NCBI GenBank assembly: GCA_021819135.1
Contig: JAKASE010000018.1
Location: forward strand, 1 to 43,836
Source: Thermoplasmata archaeon
GTDB taxonomy: Archaea > Thermoplasmatota > Thermoplasmata > Lutacidiplasmatales > UBA184
DNA length: 43,836 nt
Direction of reading: 5' to 3'
The notes beneath the pieces were generated by a model. The model was not told the origin of the DNA. It was given only the letters and a program-made list of their open reading frames with translations, and searched no databases. Every line of letters begins with the position of its first letter. The stretch's first letter is position 1. A program made the position numbers and the translations under genes. This document shows, in pieces, positions 15,074-24,098 of this stretch.

Positions 15074-16465
15074 ATGGGACCGCAACGGGATCGGTATGAT
15101 GTCGTCGTGGTCGGCGCCGGCGCGTTCGGACTGGCCTCGGCGTACCACCTGATCCGATCCCACCCTGAGCTCTCGATCCTCGTCGTGGAAGCCCGGTCCC
15201 GGCCGGGCGAGGGGTCGATGGGGGCGAGCGCGGCGATGGTCCGCGACGTGTTCAGCTCTCCGGACAACCACCTCCTCGCGAAGAACGCCATCGGGTTCTA
15301 CCGCCGGATGATGGAGGAGCACGAGAGGCTCCGAGGTCCCTCCCCCCTCCTCGACCTCTACGGATACCTCTGGCTCCTTCCCGAGGCCCAGATGAATCGG
15401 TTCGCCGCGATACTGGCCCGGGAGGCCGGGTCGATCGAGGCGGAGACCCTCGATCTCGAGCAGCTCCACAGCTGCCCCGGTCTCGAGGCCTCTCCGAAGC
15501 GCTGGTACGAGGGGGACGACGCCCGACCCCCCGAGCCGATCGTCGGCGGGGTCTTCGGGCGGACCTGCGGGGCCGTCGCCCCGGAGCTCCTCGCCGACTT
15601 CTACTGGAAGCATGCGATGGCGGCCGGCGTCGAGTTCCGGTTCGATTCGGTGGTCCAGCGCCTGTCGTTCGAGGGCCGGGAGGACATCCTCCTCCACGAA
15701 CCGTCGAAACGGCCGTTCGCGTTTCAAGAACACATGACCGGACGCCTCCGCATATCGCGGGTCCACCTCGGGGATGGTCGGTCGATCGCGGCGGACCGCG
15801 TGATCGTCGCCGCGGGAGCCTGGTCAGAACGCCTCCTCCATCCGCTGGGCGTCGCGACCGCTTGCAGCCCGCGCCCCGAGCTCTTGTTCGCGGTCTCCGG
15901 GCCGGTGATCGACGAGCTCCTCGCCTGGCAGCCCCCGGTGCACCCGATCGATGCCCCCGGTGGCCGTTCCCGTCTCCCCTTCGTGATCCTGCCGACCGGC
16001 GCGACCCTGAAGCCGTTGTTCCGGGAACGCCACATCTGGCTGGGTCTCGAAAGCGGGGTCCTCGCCCCCATCGGCACCCGGGAGGATCCGGCGCGCGACG
16101 GGCGCCTCGACTATAGCAGCGCCCGGATGGGCGACCGGGAGGCGCTCGCGACCGACGTACTGCCGGCGATCACCCCTTACCTCCCCCGGTTCGAGACGAA
16201 CGGGGTACGGCTCGAGAACTCCTGGGGCGGGTACTACAGCTTCAGCCCAGAAGGGAGCCCCGTGATCGTCGAGGAGCCGTACGGCCTGATCTTCGTGGGC
16301 GGGGACTCGGGGAGCGGCGTGATGAAGGCCGACTCGCTCGGCCGCCTCGTCGTCGCGAAGTTCGACGGCGCCCGCACGGCCCGTCTCTACTCGGGGGAGG
16401 AGTACCCCGTGGACCGGCTCTCGCTGACCCACCGTTCGGTCGAGGAAGAGACCCTCATCATCTGA
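15074..16465 (+). CDS. FAD-dependent oxidoreductase, DAO family (sarcosine/glycine-oxidase-like)
   Basis: This is a 463-residue protein. Residues 8-20 form the dinucleotide-binding loop (YDVVVVGAGAFGLASAYHL), followed by an acidic strand end in VVEARSR. GSMGASAAMVRDVFSS is the conserved FAD-contact segment after the Rossmann helix. Near the C terminus WGGYYSFSPEGSPVIVEEPY and FVGGDSGSGVMKADSLGRL contain the G-x-x-x-G-x-G-x-M/H flavin contacts of the DAO fold. Family members oxidise secondary or primary amines or 2-hydroxy acids using FAD. The substrate is not deducible from this sequence. The gene has its own promoter and no metabolic neighbours on the same strand. Confidence 0.82.
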   Translation: MGPQRDRYDVVVVGAGAFGLASAYHLIRSHPELSILVVEARSRPGEGSMGASAAMVRDVFSSPDNHLLAKNAIGFYRRMMEEHERLRGPSPLLDLYGYLWLLPEAQMNRFAAILAREAGSIEAETLDLEQLHSCPGLEASPKRWYEGDDARPPEPIVGGVFGRTCGAVAPELLADFYWKHAMAAGVEFRFDSVVQRLSFEGREDILLHEPSKRPFAFQEHMTGRLRISRVHLGDGRSIAADRVIVAAGAWSERLLHPLGVATACSPRPELLFAVSGPVIDELLAWQPPVHPIDAPGGRSRLPFVILPTGATLKPLFRERHIWLGLESGVLAPIGTREDPARDGRLDYSSARMGDREALATDVLPAITPYLPRFETNGVRLENSWGGYYSFSPEGSPVIVEEPYGLIFVGGDSGSGVMKADSLGRLVVAKFDGARTARLYSGEEYPVDRLSLTHRSVEEETLII

Positions 16466-16535
16466 GACCCAAGATTCCCCCGGGGGTATGCGTCCGAACC
16501 CCCCGAGGATTGACGCCCGGTTCCGACTCGTCGAA

Positions 16536-16547
16536 GCGTTTATGAAC
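16536..16547 (+). promoter_or_regulatory. Putative TATA box for the beta-helix protein
   Basis: GCGTTTATGAAC lies about 45 bases before the ATG at 16588 and is the only AT-rich element in the 122-base gap. Confidence 0.5.
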
Positions 16548-16587
16548 GGGGCGGTGCGAAAGTTCGGCTGGCCCTTAGTGGTGTGCC

Positions 16588-19500
16588 ATGCTATCGTGGA
16601 AGAAGCTCAGTGTGACCGTCCTGCTGACCGTACTGATGGGTCTCTCGGGGTTCGCCGCCCTGGGCGGCGCCGCCGCGGCGGGTGCGGGGGTGCATGTTGT
16701 CCCGGCCGCCGGATCCCTCGGGGTCGTGACGATCGAGCCGAACGGGACCGTCAACAATCCGTTAGCCCCGATCGCGGTGAACGGAAGCACCTACACCTTC
16801 ACGGCCTCCATGAGCGGCGCCCTCGACTCTTTCGCGAGCAACATCACGATCAACGGCGCGGGGTACGCGGTGAACTACTCCCTTGGCCCAACGGGGAACG
16901 GGATCGGCATCACGATCGACCGATCCTCGAACGTCCTGGTGGAGGACTTCCACGTGACCAACGCGACCGTCGGGATCTTCCTCAACAATACCACGTCCGT
17001 GGTCGTGCTGGGCAACGACCTTTCTGGGCTCAATACCGGCATCAAGCTGGTCTACTCCGTCGCGACGACCGTCACGCAGAACCTGGTGGACCAGGCAACG
17101 GCCTACGGAGTCGACGGGAATGTGGTTCGCTCGCTCACCATCTCCAACAACTCGCTCATCGGCGATGGCCGCCCGGTCGGAGGCTATGCGGTCTACCTCG
17201 ACCATGCGGCGTATGCTACGATCTCGGGCAATGACGCGAACGGGACGTACTACGGAATGGAGTTCGGTTACTCGCACGACATCCGGGCGACGGGGAACAA
17301 TCTCTCCTTCTCCGCGGACGGGGTCGGCGCCTACTATGCCCAGAACGTGGAGATCGACCACAACCAGGCATTCCAGAGCACGTATGGGATCTGGAGCGAG
17401 TACAGCTCGAACGTGACCGTTCTCGACAACTACGAGCCCTACGGGTCCGAACCGCTGTGGGATTACGAGGACGTGGGCTTCGTCGCGCAGGGTAACTACG
17501 CCCCTCACGCCAGCTCGTACGGGATCTACACCTACTACAGCGTAAACTCGGCCTTCGCGAACAACAACCTCGCGAACTCCGACTATGGCGCCTACGTGGA
17601 GTACTCGACCTCCGTCACGATCCAGGCCAACGACCTTTCGAACGCCACGGCCTACGGGGTCTACGACTACTCCAGCTACGAGAATGTCGCCGTGGTCGGC
17701 AACAACCTCTCTGAACCGGGAGCGAACGCGGCGTACGGCTTCTACGGGGAATACACCTACGGAAGCGTTCGGATCGTCGGCAACGCGATGCAGAACCTCT
17801 ACTCCGGGGTCTACCAGTACGAACCGTACGGTTCGACGCAGATCTCCGGGGATACCATCACGAACACCTCGGTGGCCGTATCGGCCGACTACTCCTATGG
17901 CCCCATCATCGTGAGCGACTGCAATCTCTCGGCCTCCGGCTATGGGGTGGAGGACAGCTACCAGTACGGCGGCAGCCTGACCGTCACCAACAACACCATC
18001 GAGAACACCGCCTACGGCGTGTACTTCGATGAGGACACGTACGGTCCCGCACCCCTTACGGTGACGAACAACGTCATCACCAACGCCTCCTCCTACGCGG
18101 TCTACGAATACTACTCGGAGTCCTCGACGGTGATCACGGGGAACGACCTCGCGAACGCCCAGCAGTACGGGGTCTACAGCTACTACAACGATTACGCGAG
18201 CACCCTGATCTCGAACAACAACGTCTCGAACGCGGGGTACGAAGGGATCTACGTCTACTCCGGATTCAACGTGACGGTCGCCGGGAACGACGTCCGGAAC
18301 TCAAGCTCGTACGGGATCGACCTCGAGTACGACTACGGCCTAGACACGATCATCGGCAACGACCTCCGGAGTTCCCAGAACGTCGGGATCTACGATTACT
18401 CGGAGTCCCAGGGAGCTGTGACCATCTCGGGCAACAACGCCTCCGGCTCTTACGAAGGCCTGTATCTGTACAATGCCTACGTCTCCGCGACCATCACCGG
18501 GAACGACTTCGCCAGCAACGCCGAGGTCTACTTTGACTCGAACGTGCTCGCCACGGTCGCGGGGAACAACTTCCTGAACGACTCGTCGATGCAGGTCGTG
18601 TCGAACACGATCGGCCTGTTCTACCACAACGACATCAACTCGAGCGCGTTCCTCCCGAGCAGCAATACCGTCGAGGGAACCTGGAACGCCGCGTACCCCA
18701 TCGGGGGGAACTACTGGACCGGGTACTCGGGGGTCGACCTCTACTCCGGGCCGAACCAGAACCTTCCGGGGAGCGATGGCATCGGCGACACGCCCTACAC
18801 CTTGCTGGGCCAGACCGACCTCTACCCGCTCATGCACCCGTGGACCAGCTCGAGCACGACGTTCACCGAGACCGGACTCCCGGCCGGCGCGACGTGGTCG
18901 GTCACGTTCAACGGCGTGACGCAGTCCTCTGCGGCGGGCGGGTCGATCGTCTTCGTCCAGACGAACGGCGCCTACACCCCGTACAACTACACCGTGGGGG
19001 GCCCCTCAGGATACGTGCCCACCCCGGCGCGGGGAAGCGGGACGATGCAGGGCACCAGCCAGTCGGTCGCGGTCGTCTTCGCGCCGTTCCGCTACACCGT
19101 CACCGCGTCGGAGACGGGCCTTGCCGCGGGCACGGCGTGGGGGATCGATGTCGCCGGGACCTGGACCAACGGTACGACCGCCTCGCTTTCGATCGCCCTC
19201 GCGAACGGAACGTACTCCTACTCGTTCGCGTCGGTGACCGGCTATTCGGTCAGCCCCGCCTCCGGAACCCTGACGGTGAACGGCTCCACAGCCAGCGTGA
19301 CCGCGAACTACACGCAGATCCTCTACACGGTCACCTTCACCGTGTCGGGCCTGCCTTCGGGCGCGAGCTGGTCGGTCACCCTGAACGGACAGACGCTGAC
19401 CTCGACCTCGAACACCATCCGGTTCAGTGTGGCCTCTCCCGGGGGCACGCTCACCTACACGGTGACCGGCCCGAGCGGTTACACGCTCACGCCCTCGGCC

Positions 19501-19824
19501 GGGTCCGTGGACGTCTCGAGTTCGAGCCCCATGGTGTCGATCTTTCTGGTGGGGACGTCGTCGTCTACGTCCTCGTCGAGCGGTACCGTCTCCTCAGGCC
19601 TGTTCTACGGGACCCTGGGCGGCCTCATCGTCCTCCTCCTGGTGGCCGCGGCGCTCGCGTTCCTCCTCTTCGGCCGGCGACGCAAGAGTTCGCCCCCGGG
19701 AGGTGGCGCCCCGCCAGGTGCCGCCACGGGAGTCAAGCCCTGGGAAGAGGGACAGTCGGGCACCTCTGAAGGCGCGGCTGGGGCGGGCACTCCACCCTCC
19801 CCCCCGGCGAGCGGTGGCCCTTAG
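16588..19824 (+). CDS. Giant right-handed beta-helix (NosD-like) surface protein with C-terminal FTETGLP domains
   Basis: This is a 1078-residue protein. Residues 8-34 are a signal peptide (LSVTVLLTVLMGLSGFAALG). Residues 60-740 are dozens of short parallel beta-helix coils with recurring G-N-N/D-L and YGVYxYxS steps, as in NosD/CASH pectate-lyase-like domains. The coils end in NYWTGYSGVDLY and GDGIGDTPYTL, a closing motif common to archaeal NosD-like proteins. Three FTETGLPAGATWSVTFNG-type domains follow from about residue 755 to 990, then a Ser-rich linker, a membrane anchor (LGGLIVLLLVAAALAFLLFG) and a basic cytoplasmic tail. The helix is extraordinarily Tyr- and Asn-rich. It is likely a long external adhesin or polysaccharide-binding rod, with no catalytic residues assigned. 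Confidence 0.88.
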   Translation: MLSWKKLSVTVLLTVLMGLSGFAALGGAAAAGAGVHVVPAAGSLGVVTIEPNGTVNNPLAPIAVNGSTYTFTASMSGALDSFASNITINGAGYAVNYSLGPTGNGIGITIDRSSNVLVEDFHVTNATVGIFLNNTTSVVVLGNDLSGLNTGIKLVYSVATTVTQNLVDQATAYGVDGNVVRSLTISNNSLIGDGRPVGGYAVYLDHAAYATISGNDANGTYYGMEFGYSHDIRATGNNLSFSADGVGAYYAQNVEIDHNQAFQSTYGIWSEYSSNVTVLDNYEPYGSEPLWDYEDVGFVAQGNYAPHASSYGIYTYYSVNSAFANNNLANSDYGAYVEYSTSVTIQANDLSNATAYGVYDYSSYENVAVVGNNLSEPGANAAYGFYGEYTYGSVRIVGNAMQNLYSGVYQYEPYGSTQISGDTITNTSVAVSADYSYGPIIVSDCNLSASGYGVEDSYQYGGSLTVTNNTIENTAYGVYFDEDTYGPAPLTVTNNVITNASSYAVYEYYSESSTVITGNDLANAQQYGVYSYYNDYASTLISNNNVSNAGYEGIYVYSGFNVTVAGNDVRNSSSYGIDLEYDYGLDTIIGNDLRSSQNVGIYDYSESQGAVTISGNNASGSYEGLYLYNAYVSATITGNDFASNAEVYFDSNVLATVAGNNFLNDSSMQVVSNTIGLFYHNDINSSAFLPSSNTVEGTWNAAYPIGGNYWTGYSGVDLYSGPNQNLPGSDGIGDTPYTLLGQTDLYPLMHPWTSSSTTFTETGLPAGATWSVTFNGVTQSSAAGGSIVFVQTNGAYTPYNYTVGGPSGYVPTPARGSGTMQGTSQSVAVVFAPFRYTVTASETGLAAGTAWGIDVAGTWTNGTTASLSIALANGTYSYSFASVTGYSVSPASGTLTVNGSTASVTANYTQILYTVTFTVSGLPSGASWSVTLNGQTLTSTSNTIRFSVASPGGTLTYTVTGPSGYTLTPSAGSVDVSSSSPMVSIFLVGTSSSTSSSSGTVSSGLFYGTLGGLIVLLLVAAALAFLLFGRRRKSSPPGGGAPPGAATGVKPWEEGQSGTSEGAAGAGTPPSPPASGGP

Positions 19825-19869
19825 CGGAAGATCGCCCTCTTGGTGAGCCAACCCAACCTCTTCCCGGCG

Positions 19870-19885
19870 CTAAGAGCCTATCCGG
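19870..19885 (+). repeat. Solo IS5-like end
   Basis: CTAAGAGCCTATCCGG is identical over 16 bases to 7778-7793, the target duplication plus left end of the IS5 element. The similarity stops there and no transposase follows. A weak candidate for the opposite end is at 20877-20896. Confidence 0.6.
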
Positions 19886-19966
19886 AAACCGTGAACGCTC
19901 TCCCAAGAAGCGCCGACATTCTTGAGGGCCGTGAAGGTATCCGGAACCTGGGCCAGCCCACGCACA

Positions 19967-20770
19967 ATGCAGGGAACTGACTCGGCCATTCTGGAACGGA
20001 GAAGAGCCCTCATCCGACGGGCTTTCCGTGGGATGCTCGTGGCGCTTGTCATTCTAATCGTTCTTTTCATCGACGTCGCGGCGTTCCCCGACGCGCCGTC
20101 CGAACCTTGGGTGATCCTGGGAGGGGCGTTCGTGCTCGGGGGGCTCGTTTCTTACTTCGGATTCTCCCTCTTTCTGTTTGACCTTCGCAAGCGAACCCGT
20201 CAGGCCGTTTTCAATCAAGAAATGGAGAGCTGGAGAAAGGGAACCATCGAGGGGCAGGCCCTCGCCCGGTCCGAGCCCAGCTTCGGCGCTGAGGCCCTCT
20301 CGGTCAAGACGGGGGGACTCACGTGGTTTGACTGGATGACGCAGGCGGTGGTGGTCGTACTGTCTCCGCTCTACATAATCGGTTTCGGATTCGGGCGGTT
20401 GGTGATTCACGGGAGTTACTCATTCGCATCGTTGGCCGTGTCGGTCGCAGTCCTCGCGGGGGTTGACCTCCTGTTGCTCGCGTTGACCTCGGTTCGAAGG
20501 ATCGACATCGGGCCAGACGGTGTGACCTTTCACTACCTGTTCAACCGCGAATTCGGAGCATGGTCTGATCTTTCACCGGGAAACCTTCCGGCCCAGCACG
20601 GGTTGTGGTTCGTCCTGAGGCGGAGACCTGGGGCTCGAAGAGTACCGGTCCGCGCTCATCGAATCACCCTGAAACAAGCCGAGGCGATTCTCTCGTGCAA
20701 AGCACGGCCCAACTGGAACTTGAGCCCGGCCATCGCTCAGAGCTTGGAGACCATCCGGACGTCGCGCTGA
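19967..20770 (+). CDS. Four-helix integral membrane protein, unknown family
   Basis: I choose the ATG at 19967 over one at 19922, because the first helix begins soon after it (GMLVALVILIVLFIDVAAF); this gives 267 residues. Four hydrophobic segments appear in two pairs: at about residues 22-40 and 48-70, and, after a 60-residue soluble stretch, at 110-130 and 145-165. The C-terminal part (VRRIDIGPDGVTFHYLFNRE, then WSDLSP) resembles the strand pattern of bacterial PH-like domains. No residues point to transport or catalysis. Codon choice is less GC-rich at third positions than in the neighbours. The gene sits just after a solo IS5 end, which hints at transfer. Confidence 0.6.
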   Translation: MQGTDSAILERRRALIRRAFRGMLVALVILIVLFIDVAAFPDAPSEPWVILGGAFVLGGLVSYFGFSLFLFDLRKRTRQAVFNQEMESWRKGTIEGQALARSEPSFGAEALSVKTGGLTWFDWMTQAVVVVLSPLYIIGFGFGRLVIHGSYSFASLAVSVAVLAGVDLLLLALTSVRRIDIGPDGVTFHYLFNREFGAWSDLSPGNLPAQHGLWFVLRRRPGARRVPVRAHRITLKQAEAILSCKARPNWNLSPAIAQSLETIRTSR

Positions 20771-20784
20771 GTTCCTGTGGAGCC

Positions 20785-20935
20785 TGAATGGCTCCAGCTG
20801 GCCGTCGAGCGAATCCCGATGGACTCGGTCGCTTCTGCGCTCCCACTTCTTGATGGCAACATCCACCCACGTTTTCGATTGCCGGACGCGCTCTAGTCCG
20901 ATGGCGGCCCTGGCATTCAAGGTGCGAGGCCCGCG
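20785..20935 (-). pseudogene. Possible coding remnant, unknown
   Basis: The minus strand reads LERVRQSKTWVDVAIKKWER and RSDRVHRDSLDGQLEPFRLH in one frame, with protein-like composition but no start and no recognised family. It sits in the 225-base gap before the decarboxylase gene. Chance is a real alternative. Confidence 0.2.
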
Positions 20936-20962
20936 AAGGGCTCCGGAAGAACGGCAGGGCGC

Positions 20963-20972
20963 GAGATTAAGG
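20963..20972 (+). promoter_or_regulatory. Putative TATA box for the decarboxylase gene
   Basis: GAGATTAAGG lies 24-33 bases before the ATG at 20996, a leaderless spacing. Confidence 0.45.
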
Positions 20973-20995
20973 CCCGGTTCGGGTGACCGCTCCCG

Positions 20996-21775
20996 ATGGC
21001 GCGGATCGAGACCTCCCTCGAGAACGACATCGGGACGATCGTCCTGAACGACCCGGCGAAGCGGAACGCCCTGAGCGCCGCGCTCATCTCCGAGCTTCTC
21101 GCCGCCCTCCTCTCCTTCGAGGAGCAGCACGTCCGGGTCGTCGTCCTCCGGGCCCCGGCGGGTGCGACGACCTGGTCGGCGGGCCACGACGTCCACGAGC
21201 TTCCTACGAACGGCAGGGATCCGATGACCTACAACGACCCGCTACGGCGGGCGATCCGACAGATTCAGGAATACCCGGGTGCCGTCATCGCGCTGGTCGA
21301 GGGAGGGGTCTGGGGCGGAGCCTGCGAGCTCGCGATGGCCTGCGACATGATCCTCGCCGCCGATACGGCCACGTTCGCGCTCACCCCCGCGCGCCTCGGC
21401 GTCCCCTACGACATCGTGGGCGCGATGAACCTGATGCAGTCGGTCAGCCTGCCGGTCATCAAGGAGATGCTGTTCCGGGCCCACTCGATGTCGGCGGCGG
21501 AGGCCCGAGAGCACGGGATCGTGAACCGGGTCGTGCCCCCGGAAGCCCTCGAGGCGGCGCTGAGCGAGGTGGCCGGCGACATCCTCCGCAACTCCCCGCT
21601 CGTGGTCGCCCTCCTCAAGCAGGAGTTCGATGCGATCTCGGGGGCAAGGCCCCTCGGGGCGGGGACGTTCGAGCGGATCCAGATGATCCGGCGCCGCATC
21701 TACGACAGCGAGGACTACCGCGAGGGGATCCGGGCGTTCTTCGACAAGCGGGAGCCGAAGTTCGTAGGACGTTGA
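20996..21775 (+). CDS. scpB: Methylmalonyl-CoA decarboxylase (YgfG/ScpB-like), crotonase fold
   Basis: This 259-residue protein matches the E. coli methylmalonyl-CoA decarboxylase pattern along its whole length. NDPAKRNALS is the crotonase entry, SAGHDVHELP and RDPMTYNDPL are specific to the decarboxylase branch, and GGVWGGACELAMACDMILAA is the oxyanion-hole region. TPARLGVPYDIVG and YDSEDYREGIRAFFDKREPK also match that branch. It would convert methylmalonyl-CoA to propionyl-CoA and CO2 without biotin. The usual enoyl-CoA hydratase glutamates are absent from the expected loops. An MBL-fold hydrolase follows 66 bases later on the same strand. The assignment rests on several branch-specific motifs rather than on overall crotonase similarity alone. 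Confidence 0.85.
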   Translation: MARIETSLENDIGTIVLNDPAKRNALSAALISELLAALLSFEEQHVRVVVLRAPAGATTWSAGHDVHELPTNGRDPMTYNDPLRRAIRQIQEYPGAVIALVEGGVWGGACELAMACDMILAADTATFALTPARLGVPYDIVGAMNLMQSVSLPVIKEMLFRAHSMSAAEAREHGIVNRVVPPEALEAALSEVAGDILRNSPLVVALLKQEFDAISGARPLGAGTFERIQMIRRRIYDSEDYREGIRAFFDKREPKFVGR

Positions 21776-21841
21776 GCAGATCCGGGCATCCCCGAAGAGT
21801 TCAGTACCGGAAGTTCATCCGGGGCCAGGCATCGTCCTTCC

Positions 21842-22813
21842 ATGAGCGGCCCCACTTCGCCTCATTTCCGCATCGTGCCCGTGGCGGACGGCGTCTGGGG
21901 AGCGGTCGCGACCGATGAGGGGTTCGGTCTCTGCAACAGCGGGATCGTCGACCTCGGGGACGTGACCGTCGTCTTCGACTCCATGCTGACCCCGCAGGCG
22001 GGGGCCGACCTCCGCGCGGCCGCCGAGCGGCTCACCGGGCACCCCGTGGGGTATCTCGTGAACAGCCACTGGCACGGCGACCACGTGCGGGGGAACATCT
22101 CGTTCCCGTCGGTGCGCATCGTCTCCACCCGTACGGTGCGCGAGCTCATCGAGACCCGGGCGGTGACGGCGCTCGAGAGCGAGCGGGAGAGCGTGCCGTC
22201 CGAGCTCGCGGCGATCCGGGCCCCGGGGGCGACGCTGCCGACGCGGGACCGGACCGTCTTCGAAGGGTGGTTCGAGGGGATCCTCGCCACGCCGAAGGGG
22301 ACCGTGATCCCCGCCCCGGACCTCCTGGTCGAGGGAGAGCTCGTCCTGCGAGGCCCCCGGCGCGAGGTCCGAGTCGTCACCTTCGGCGGGGGACACTCCC
22401 CGAGCGACGTCCTCGCCTACGTGCCGGACCTGCGGGTCGGGTTCCTCGGGGACCTCCTCGCGATCGGGTTCCACCCGAGCGTGACCGACGGGATCGCCGC
22501 CGCGTGGGTCCGAATCCTCGACTCCGTCCGGGGACTGCCGATCGAGCGGATCCTGCCGGGCCACGGCCCGCTGGGGGGGCTCCGCGAGGTCGGGGAGATG
22601 CAGGAGTACCTTCGGACCCTCGGCCGCCTCGCCGCGGCGGCCCCCCGCACCCCGGAGGGGCGAAGGGCGCTCGCGGCGACCGAGGTCCCCGAGCGGTTCG
22701 GGTCCTGGACGTTCCGGCCGTTCTTCCTCGAGAACCTGCTGAGCGTGTACGACAAGCTCGGCGCGGGTACCGCCCCGGTCGCTACCGGTTCCTCCGCTCC
22801 GGGAGGCCCGTAA
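21842..22813 (+). CDS. MBL-fold metallo-hydrolase
   Basis: This is a 323-residue protein. The metal-binding set is visible: SHWHGDHVRG near residue 77 is the HxHxDH motif, GGGHSPSD near 183 supplies the third His, FLGDLLA near 200 the bridging Asp, and LPGHGPLGG near 240 the last His. This gives a two-metal, usually zinc, hydrolase of the metallo-beta-lactamase superfamily. The N-terminal part (VADGVWGAVATDEGFGLCNS) resembles lactonase or SoxH-like members, and the substrate is not resolved. It follows the decarboxylase gene by 66 bases and may share its transcript, with thioester or lactone hydrolysis possible. The gene converges on the PhoU-like gene. Confidence 0.85.
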   Translation: MSGPTSPHFRIVPVADGVWGAVATDEGFGLCNSGIVDLGDVTVVFDSMLTPQAGADLRAAAERLTGHPVGYLVNSHWHGDHVRGNISFPSVRIVSTRTVRELIETRAVTALESERESVPSELAAIRAPGATLPTRDRTVFEGWFEGILATPKGTVIPAPDLLVEGELVLRGPRREVRVVTFGGGHSPSDVLAYVPDLRVGFLGDLLAIGFHPSVTDGIAAAWVRILDSVRGLPIERILPGHGPLGGLREVGEMQEYLRTLGRLAAAAPRTPEGRRALAATEVPERFGSWTFRPFFLENLLSVYDKLGAGTAPVATGSSAPGGP

Positions 22814-22890
22814 CGCGGCGCCCCCGCGGTCGGCAGACGGTCACGTGGGTCGGGTCGGCGCTCCCGCGGGGCGGAGCGCGCGGAAAGCGT

Positions 22891-23988
22891 TCAGGCCGGG
22901 ACCTTCGGCGCCGTGCCCGCGACGACCGGTCGGAAGCCGCTGCCCGCGACGATCTCGGGGGCCATCGCGCGGTTGATGACGGTCTCGACGACGATCTTGA
23001 GCAGTTCGAGCCCCATCTGGATGCGGATCCCGATCCCCTGGACGAGCAGGCCCGTTTCCCGGTCCCAGGGGGCCCGGGAGAGCTGCTCGCGGATCCCCGA
23101 TATCGCCGCGCCGGTGCTCAGGATGCCCTCCAGGGTCACGTCCAGTTCCGACGGGCGAAGGTCGGCGAGGTTCGTCACGGTCGCCCCCAGGACCCGGTCG
23201 AACCGACCGAGCATGTCGGCGAGGTCCTCCCGGACCGCGGCGGACGGGGGGGCTGCCCCCGAGAGCGCGATCGCAAGATCGGCCCCTACCGAACGGAGAA
23301 GGTCTCCGATCCCCTCGAGGAGCTTGCCGATCGTCTGGCAGCCGAGCTGGACGTCGTGGTTCGCCATCCCGCTCATCCGGGCGATGCGGGAGTCGTCGAG
23401 GGCGAGATGGACCTGGCGCGCGATGAGGTAGTAGAACCGGTCGATCTCGTCCTCGATCGACTCGAGGGCATCGAGGAGATGCGCGTCCCCGCGGGTGAGC
23501 GCCTGGCGCAGGGTCTCCACCTCCGTATGGAGCATCTGCGAGAGTCGGCGGTGGAGCGCGGCGTGCTGGTACTTGGCCGGATCGACGAAGACCTCGAACT
23601 CGACGCGGTTCTCCGTGTCGCTGACGAGGCTCATCCCCACGAGGTGCTTCACGGCCCGGTCGATGTGATCCATCTCCCGCCGGCACTCGGGCGGCACGTT
23701 CAGGACGACGATGTGGTCCTCGCCGGTGATATACGCCCCGACCAGGAGCCGGCAGATCGCCTCCGGCCGTGCTCCGGCGGCGTCGATCGAGACCGTGCGG
23801 GCCGGTCCGGTCTCCCCGGCCTCCCGTTCGGCGGCGAGGCTCAGCTCGAGGACCCCGTCCTCCCGTTGCCGGAAGACCACCGGGTCGCCGAGGCGGAGGT
23901 CCCGCGCCGTCGTCCAGGTCTTCGGCAGGGTCACCGAGAGCGAGGAACGGCCCGTGCGCTGGACCCGGTGCGTCCGGCTCAGGGCCAT
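22891..23988 (-). CDS. AbrB/SpoVT-PhoU fusion regulator (archaeal phosphate-uptake regulator family)
   Basis: This 365-residue protein starts with ATG at 23986-23988; the longer frame to 24102 adds only an Arg-rich, uncharacteristic leader. Residues 3-48 are a SpoVT/AbrB-type swapped-hairpin DNA-binding domain (VQRTGRSSLSVTLPKTWTTA, then LRLGDPVVFRQRE). From about residue 95 come two PhoU-type helical bundles with conserved acidic patches (LESIEDEIDRFYYLIARQVH, then LADMLGRFDRVLGATV). Archaeal proteins of this build are annotated as phosphate uptake regulators. No Pst transporter is in the window, so the target is unknown. It lies 110 bases downstream of the HdrB-like gene and may be co-transcribed with the Hdr operon. 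Confidence 0.82.
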   Translation of the reverse strand: MALSRTHRVQRTGRSSLSVTLPKTWTTARDLRLGDPVVFRQREDGVLELSLAAEREAGETGPARTVSIDAAGARPEAICRLLVGAYITGEDHIVVLNVPPECRREMDHIDRAVKHLVGMSLVSDTENRVEFEVFVDPAKYQHAALHRRLSQMLHTEVETLRQALTRGDAHLLDALESIEDEIDRFYYLIARQVHLALDDSRIARMSGMANHDVQLGCQTIGKLLEGIGDLLRSVGADLAIALSGAAPPSAAVREDLADMLGRFDRVLGATVTNLADLRPSELDVTLEGILSTGAAISGIREQLSRAPWDRETGLLVQGIGIRIQMGLELLKIVVETVINRAMAPEIVAGSGFRPVVAGTAPKVPA

Positions 23989-24098
23989 CGTCCCCTCCTC
24001 GGGCCGGTGGCCCCGGCGTGCGGGTCGCTCCGATCGAGAGCGGGCATGCTCGGTCCGGGTGCGGAGGGTCCGGGGCGTCCGACCGTCGTCGGCCGCCC

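Noticed and set aside
16900..18700. Tandem-looking repeats in the beta-helix gene taken as a CRISPR array
   Set aside because: The repetition is at protein level (GNN and YGVY steps) with varied DNA. There is no fixed repeat-spacer period.
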